Assembly (NCBI RefSeq): GCF_900009135.1
Contig: NZ_LT797699.1
Location: 57,447 to 118,881, forward strand
DNA from: Planktothrix sp. PCC 11201
Lineage (GTDB): Bacteria > Cyanobacteriota > Cyanobacteriia > Cyanobacteriales > Microcoleaceae
Direction of reading: 5' to 3'
Length of the DNA stretch: 61,435 nt
Positions 58,398 to 61,435 of the stretch are shown piece after piece. The notes under the pieces were generated by a model that was not told where the DNA came from, did no database searches, and worked only from the letters and a program-made list of their open reading frames with translations. The position numbers were made by a program, and so were the translations under genes. Numbering within the stretch: position 1 is the stretch's first letter; the number at the start of each line of letters is the position of its first letter.

Positions 58398-58676
58398 ATG
58401 GTATTTCAATTTGGTAAGACTGTTTTGGCTACCACCCTTGGTATTACAGCCTTAATTTCTGGTATTGCTTACGCTTCGGGAACTTCTCCGGCGTTGGCAG
58501 AGACTTCCGCGCCTACCAAAAAGCCTACGGTCACACATTCTGCACCTGCAACCACAAAGCCTGCGGCCACACATCCTGCACCTGCACCTAAAAAGCCTGC
58601 GGCCACACATCCTACGCCTACAACCACAAAGCCTGCGGCCACACATCCTACGCCTACAACCACAAAGCCTAAATAA
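58398..58676 (+). CDS. small exported Pro/Thr/Ala-rich repeat protein
   Basis: 92 residues. A signal peptide (VLATTLGITALISGIAYAS, with a likely cut after SPALA) is followed by four copies of an 11-residue unit TKPAATHPTPT and variants, coded by 33-bp DNA repeats. The mature part is basic, proline-rich and unstructured. It has no known family. It lies exactly in the interval between the two direct-repeat copies, so it was either brought in with the duplication or arose there. Confidence 0.65.
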   Translation: MVFQFGKTVLATTLGITALISGIAYASGTSPALAETSAPTKKPTVTHSAPATTKPAATHPAPAPKKPAATHPTPTTTKPAATHPTPTTTKPK

Positions 58677-58732
58677 AAATCATCAACTAAAACCCCCACT
58701 CCTCCAGGCGCGCTCACAATGCCTTCACCATC

Positions 58733-58994
58733 AGGCGAGACTTCGATCTGCTCCTTTGGTTTTGGCTAATTCAAAACTAGCAGGGTAAGCACGACGCCAA
58801 GGATTGTCTGGAGGAGGGAGAGAGAAATCATCAATTATCACGCCACTAACGCCTGTAAGCGAGCCAAACCATCAGTGCGGGTAACATTGCTAACACGATA
58901 GCAACCATTGCCCATAACACAAGGTTTGGCCCAGGTGAATACAGGGCTAATGGTAACCAGATCACTAATGGAACTAGGAGCATCCCCAAAGCCA
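58733..58994. repeat. 262-bp direct repeat, copy B
   Basis: It contains a relic of the first ~35 codons of the ProA-like gene (start codon changed to GTG, CAC on this strand) followed by the 3' part of the intact zinc-ribbon gene. It has small indels and substitutions relative to copy A. Confidence 0.9.
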
Positions 58995-59250
58995 TGGGTA
59001 AATAGTGGGCTTTTAACCCTGGACTGGCTCTGTTCCATTGATGACCTGTCCAACGCCAAGCCTGTTTATAAGGATAATGGGTGGCGAGTTGTTCCAAGCA
59101 ATAACCACTCTCATCAACAACGAAAATTTGCTGACAGCGATCGCAGCCAAAGGCTTCCGTCAGCGCAATGGGAACTAGCCGCCCCTTTCGCCGACAGGGG
59201 CAAGGATAATCCCCATTCAAATCAATCTTTTGAGCTTTTTGGGATGGCAC
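58846..59250 (-). CDS. zinc-ribbon plus two-helix membrane protein
   Basis: 134 residues. An N-terminal zinc-ribbon-like part has two Cys pairs (CPCRRKGRLVPIALTEAFGC, then DRCQQIF), a middle section rich in Trp (QAWRWTGHQWNRA), and a C-terminal pair of hydrophobic helices (LGMLLVPLVIWLPLAL; WAMVAIVLAMLPALMVWLA). Cyanobacterial conserved protein of unknown role. It was the original upstream neighbour of the ProA-like gene before the duplication. Confidence 0.8.
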   Translation of the reverse strand: MPSQKAQKIDLNGDYPCPCRRKGRLVPIALTEAFGCDRCQQIFVVDESGYCLEQLATHYPYKQAWRWTGHQWNRASPGLKAHYLPMALGMLLVPLVIWLPLALYSPGPNLVLWAMVAIVLAMLPALMVWLAYRR

Positions 59251-59478
59251 AAGTGATTAATTAACTTAATGTTTTTGTAATAATTGAGAAGAAAAAAGTA
59301 AATTAAATCAATTATAGTCAAGTTGAACTTTGAATTTAAAGGGTTAGCTTTTTTTAATTCCTATTCTTCAGGGATTATATCACGGCAATTTTGATTTGCA
59401 TCCTCAAAAGTCTAAATCCTCAGCTTTTGTGAATCTTCTAAAACTAGAGCGATAAACCTTCTGTTAAAAGGGTTTGAC

Positions 59479-59613
59479 CTAAGATTTATTCAGGAAAGAT
59501 CGGATCAGAGCAGCCATTTCAAAGGCTTGATCTCGGGTGAAACTATAATTTTCAGAAACCTTGATTGTTTCGGCTTTTATCAGAAAAATGGGTTTTAAAC
59601 CCCTAAGTTCCAC
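59479..59613 (-). CDS. possible 44-residue protein or gene remnant
   Basis: From GTG 59613 (directly after a TAA) the frame reads MELRGLKPIFLIKAETIK, then SENYSFTRDQAFEMAALIRS and FLNKS before TAG. The composition is protein-like with an amphipathic helix, but there is no Shine-Dalgarno and it is very short. It may be the C-terminal stump of a lost gene. The rest of 59251-59712 shows nothing else I can support. Confidence 0.3.
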   Translation of the reverse strand: MELRGLKPIFLIKAETIKVSENYSFTRDQAFEMAALIRSFLNKS

Positions 59614-59712
59614 TTAGGCTTTGTGTTAGGATATTAGTGGTCTAAACAACCCGCCCAACTTTGCAGTCGATGGAGAAAAAAACTCCGAGTACACCAAAGA
59701 CCAAACAAAAAA

Positions 59713-59751
59713 ATGACAAAAAATTATCGGGAGAACTAATTCTCCCGATAA
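59713..59751 (-). terminator. terminator of tRNA-Gly
   Basis: TTATCGGGAGAA (59724-59735) and TTCTCCCGATAA (59740-59751) form a perfect 12-bp stem with a 4-nt loop; on the minus strand it is followed by TTTTTTG. It lies 23 nt after the tRNA 3' end. Confidence 0.85.
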
Positions 59752-59774
59752 AATGCTACCATATATTCTTTCCA

Positions 59775-59846
59775 AGCGGGTGACGCGATTCGAACGCGCG
59801 ACATTCACCTTGGCAAGGTGACGCTCTACCACTGAGCTACACCCGC
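59775..59846 (-). tRNA. tRNA-Gly (GCC)
   Basis: Read on the minus strand: acceptor GCGGGTG pairing with CACCCGC, D-loop TAGCTCAGTGGTAGAGC, anticodon stem-loop CACCTTGCCAAGGTG with anticodon GCC, and T-arm GTTCGAATC. 72 nt, CCA not encoded. A rho-independent terminator follows. Confidence 0.97.
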
Positions 59847-59926
59847 AACTCGTTCACCTTTTCTATGATTCCAAAAATCTTGAAATTTGTCAACCCCTTT
59901 CCCAAAATTTTTTATAGCCTGAGAGT

Positions 59927-60502
59927 TTAACGGTTTTCTGACTGCTGTTTCAGGGTTTCCCCTGACAAAGCCGGACTAGCACTAGCAGATAAAACCGCCG
60001 TAGAATCCACAGTTGTTGCTGCACTTTGCTTAATTTGACGCATTAAATTCGCCATCTCAATCGCATCCATCGCATAGTTCCAACCGTGATTGGCTTTAAT
60101 TCCGGCTCGTTCTAGGGCTTGCTGCATGGTGTCGGTGGTCAGAACCCCAAAAATCACGGGAACACCCGTTTGAAACGCCGTAGCTGCGATCCCTTTGGAA
60201 ACTTCCGATGAGACATAATCAAAATGGGGAGTTTGTCCCTTAATTACGGCCCCCAAACAAATAATCGCATCATAGCGACGGGTTAAAGCCAACTGATGAG
60301 CTACTAAGGGAATCTCAAAACTCCCCGGAACCCAAACATAATCAACTTGTGTTCCCTGGGGATCGGGATCAATCCCATGTCGTTTTAAACAATCTTGACA
60401 TCCTTCTAACAGTTTGGTTGTGATCAAGTCATTAAACCGACCAATCACTATGGCAAACCTTAAGGAGTTTGTCTGGGTAAAATTTCCCTCAAAAACCGCC
60501 AT
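59927..60502 (-). CDS. ribH: 6,7-dimethyl-8-ribityllumazine synthase
   Basis: 191 residues catalysing the penultimate step of riboflavin synthesis. Core motifs: [52 protein letters not shown], and [18 protein letters not shown] Ser/Ala-rich C-terminal tail of about 35 residues goes beyond the usual 155-residue length. ATG 60502 ([10 protein letters not shown]) is used, not the in-frame start at 60532. It follows psbZ on the same strand, a pairing I recall from Synechocystis. Confidence 0.95.
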   Translation of the reverse strand: MAVFEGNFTQTNSLRFAIVIGRFNDLITTKLLEGCQDCLKRHGIDPDPQGTQVDYVWVPGSFEIPLVAHQLALTRRYDAIICLGAVIKGQTPHFDYVSSEVSKGIAATAFQTGVPVIFGVLTTDTMQQALERAGIKANHGWNYAMDAIEMANLMRQIKQSAATTVDSTAVLSASASPALSGETLKQQSENR

Positions 60503-60637
60503 TTTTGTTATCCGATCCTTTTTTGTTAACAAAAGTTAACAAATATATAATTTAAGACATAAATCGATAGGGAATCTTAGGTTGAACCGCTCAGGGCAAC
60601 TGTCCCAAACCTTCCCACCCTCAATTCCCCAGGTGTA

Positions 60638-60829
60638 TTAAACCACTAGGTAGTTTAATACACCAACTAAAATCACTAACACGAACCAAAGACCGGAACC
60701 CACATAAAGCAAAGGCTTAGATTGGCTCCAGTATTGGGGGGAGGCATAGGCAAAGGGAACGCCTACCACCAGGAGAAAAGATAAAATCACCAGTGCCGCA
60801 AGGACAACTTGAAACAGAATTGTTAACAT
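60638..60829 (-). CDS. psbZ: photosystem II protein Z
   Basis: 63 residues with two membrane helices joined by a short lumenal or stromal loop: [20 protein letters not shown], then [16 protein letters not shown] and the second helix. PsbZ sits at the periphery of the photosystem II core near CP43. Start ATG 60829 (MLTILFQ) gives the family length; an upstream in-frame start at 60883 would add an unconserved 18 residues. Confidence 0.95.
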   Translation of the reverse strand: MLTILFQVVLAALVILSFLLVVGVPFAYASPQYWSQSKPLLYVGSGLWFVLVILVGVLNYLVV

Positions 60830-60960
60830 TGTTTTTTCCCAACTTGACTTGGCAGTAAGTAAAAATACTGCTGACAGGCTCACCGAATCCTGTTTAGCGG
60901 TTTAATTATTAAAACTACCAGAAATTGCCACCGGTGAGAAGAAGTTAAGCTGGTGGTTTC

Positions 60961-61435
60961 TAGGGGAGTAGGGGAGTAGGGGAGTAGGGGAGTAGGGGAG
61001 TAGGGGAGTAGGGGAGTAGGGGAGTAGGGGAGTAGGGGAGTAGGGGAGTAGGGGAGTAGGGGAGTAGGGGAGTAGGGGAGTAGGGGAGTAGGGGAGTAGG
61101 GGAGTAGGGGAGTAGGGGAGTAGGGGAGTAGGGGAGTAGGGGAGTAGGGGAGTAGGGGAGTAGGGGAGTAGGGGAGTAGGGGAGTAGGGGAGTAGGGGAG
61201 TAGGGGAGTAGGGGAGTAGGGGAGTAGGGGAGTAGGGGAGTAGGGGAGTAGGGGAGTAGGGGAGTAGGGGAGTAGGGGAGTAGGGGAGTAGGGGAGTAGG
61301 GGAGTAGGGGAGTAGGGGAGTAGGGGAGTAGGGGAGTAGGGGAGTAGGGGAGTAGGGGAGTAGGGGAGTAGGGGAGTAGGGGAGTAGGGGAGTAGGGGAG
61401 TAGGGGAGTAGGGGAGTAGGGGAGTAGGGGAGTAG
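60961..61435. repeat. 8-bp tandem array TAGGGGAG x59, continues past the window
   Basis: 59 perfect, uninterrupted copies of TAGGGGAG plus three bases run to the window end, starting 131 bp upstream of psbZ's start. The + strand has GGGG every 8 nt, so G-quadruplexes are possible. The minus strand (CTCCCCTA) is open in all three frames only because the unit contains no stop on that strand. Confidence 0.97.

Noticed and set aside
58465-58788. Overlapping 107-residue and 82-residue frames across the small exported protein gene
   Set aside because: They arise from the 33-bp repeats read in other frames, while the chosen frame has a good signal peptide.
60961-61435. Open minus-strand frames (Leu/Pro/Tyr/Ser/Thr repeats) through the 8-bp array
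   Set aside because: All three frames are open simply because the unit lacks a stop on that strand; no start, Shine-Dalgarno or unique sequence supports a protein.

Overview
The window is chromosomal DNA of a cyanobacterium. It carries psbZ (photosystem II), an acyl-lipid delta-9 desaturase, the tig / asd-dapA-rnj neighbourhood I know from other cyanobacteria, many GCGATCGC (HIP1) sites, and heptanucleotide STRR repeats of the CTGATAA/CAGTTAT type. The AT-leaning composition, high density of small palindromic repeats and large hybrid histidine kinases suggest a filamentous Oscillatoriales such as Planktothrix. That genus call is inference from memory, not a search.

Layout. 1-1 kb: 5' end of a J-domain gene, a small membrane protein, and a stand-alone 5S rRNA gene with its own promoter and terminator. 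1-10 kb: nadC, a C39-like peptidase, an M16 protease, a small membrane protein overlapping a GNAT gene, dnaN, a vMAP-type AAA protein, and an old-yellow-enzyme reductase facing an ArsR regulator across a shared operator-like region. 10.7-15.3 kb (minus): dihaem cytochrome c, a hybrid kinase and a receiver-kinase. 15.4-21.2 kb (minus): metallo-beta-lactamase-fold protein, panD, ppa, a transaldolase-like aldolase, a YdcF/SanA protein, cobU and a multi-pass acyltransferase-like protein. 21.2-27 kb: nested palindromic elements, pentapeptide-repeat protein, a 972-residue RTX/propeller surface-type protein, a cluster of three repeat elements and a TPR protein. 27-35 kb: purH, a PilH/CheY-like receiver, tig, then asd-dapA-rnj.

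35.4-48.1 kb is the most distinctive part: a decayed kinase remnant, three end-to-end hybrid histidine kinases whose stop and start codons overlap in ATGATTA, an orphan NMT1-like substrate-binding lipoprotein, and a fourth kinase with the same transmitter/receiver but a different sensor. The copies alternate between two paralogue subtypes, so the array probably grew by duplication of a two-gene unit.

48.2-61.4 kb: adhE diverges from an ADP-forming acyl-CoA synthetase/GNAT fusion, which together fit acetyl-CoA fermentation with ATP recovery. Then come a Uma2 nuclease-like protein, a PLP lyase, desC, a ProA-like protein without the usual catalytic cysteine, a 262-bp segmental duplication bracketing a small exported Pro/Thr/Ala-rich protein, tRNA-Gly(GCC), ribH, psbZ, and an array of 59 copies of TAGGGGAG that runs off the end. 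I saw no CRISPR array, complete insertion sequence, phage or plasmid module.
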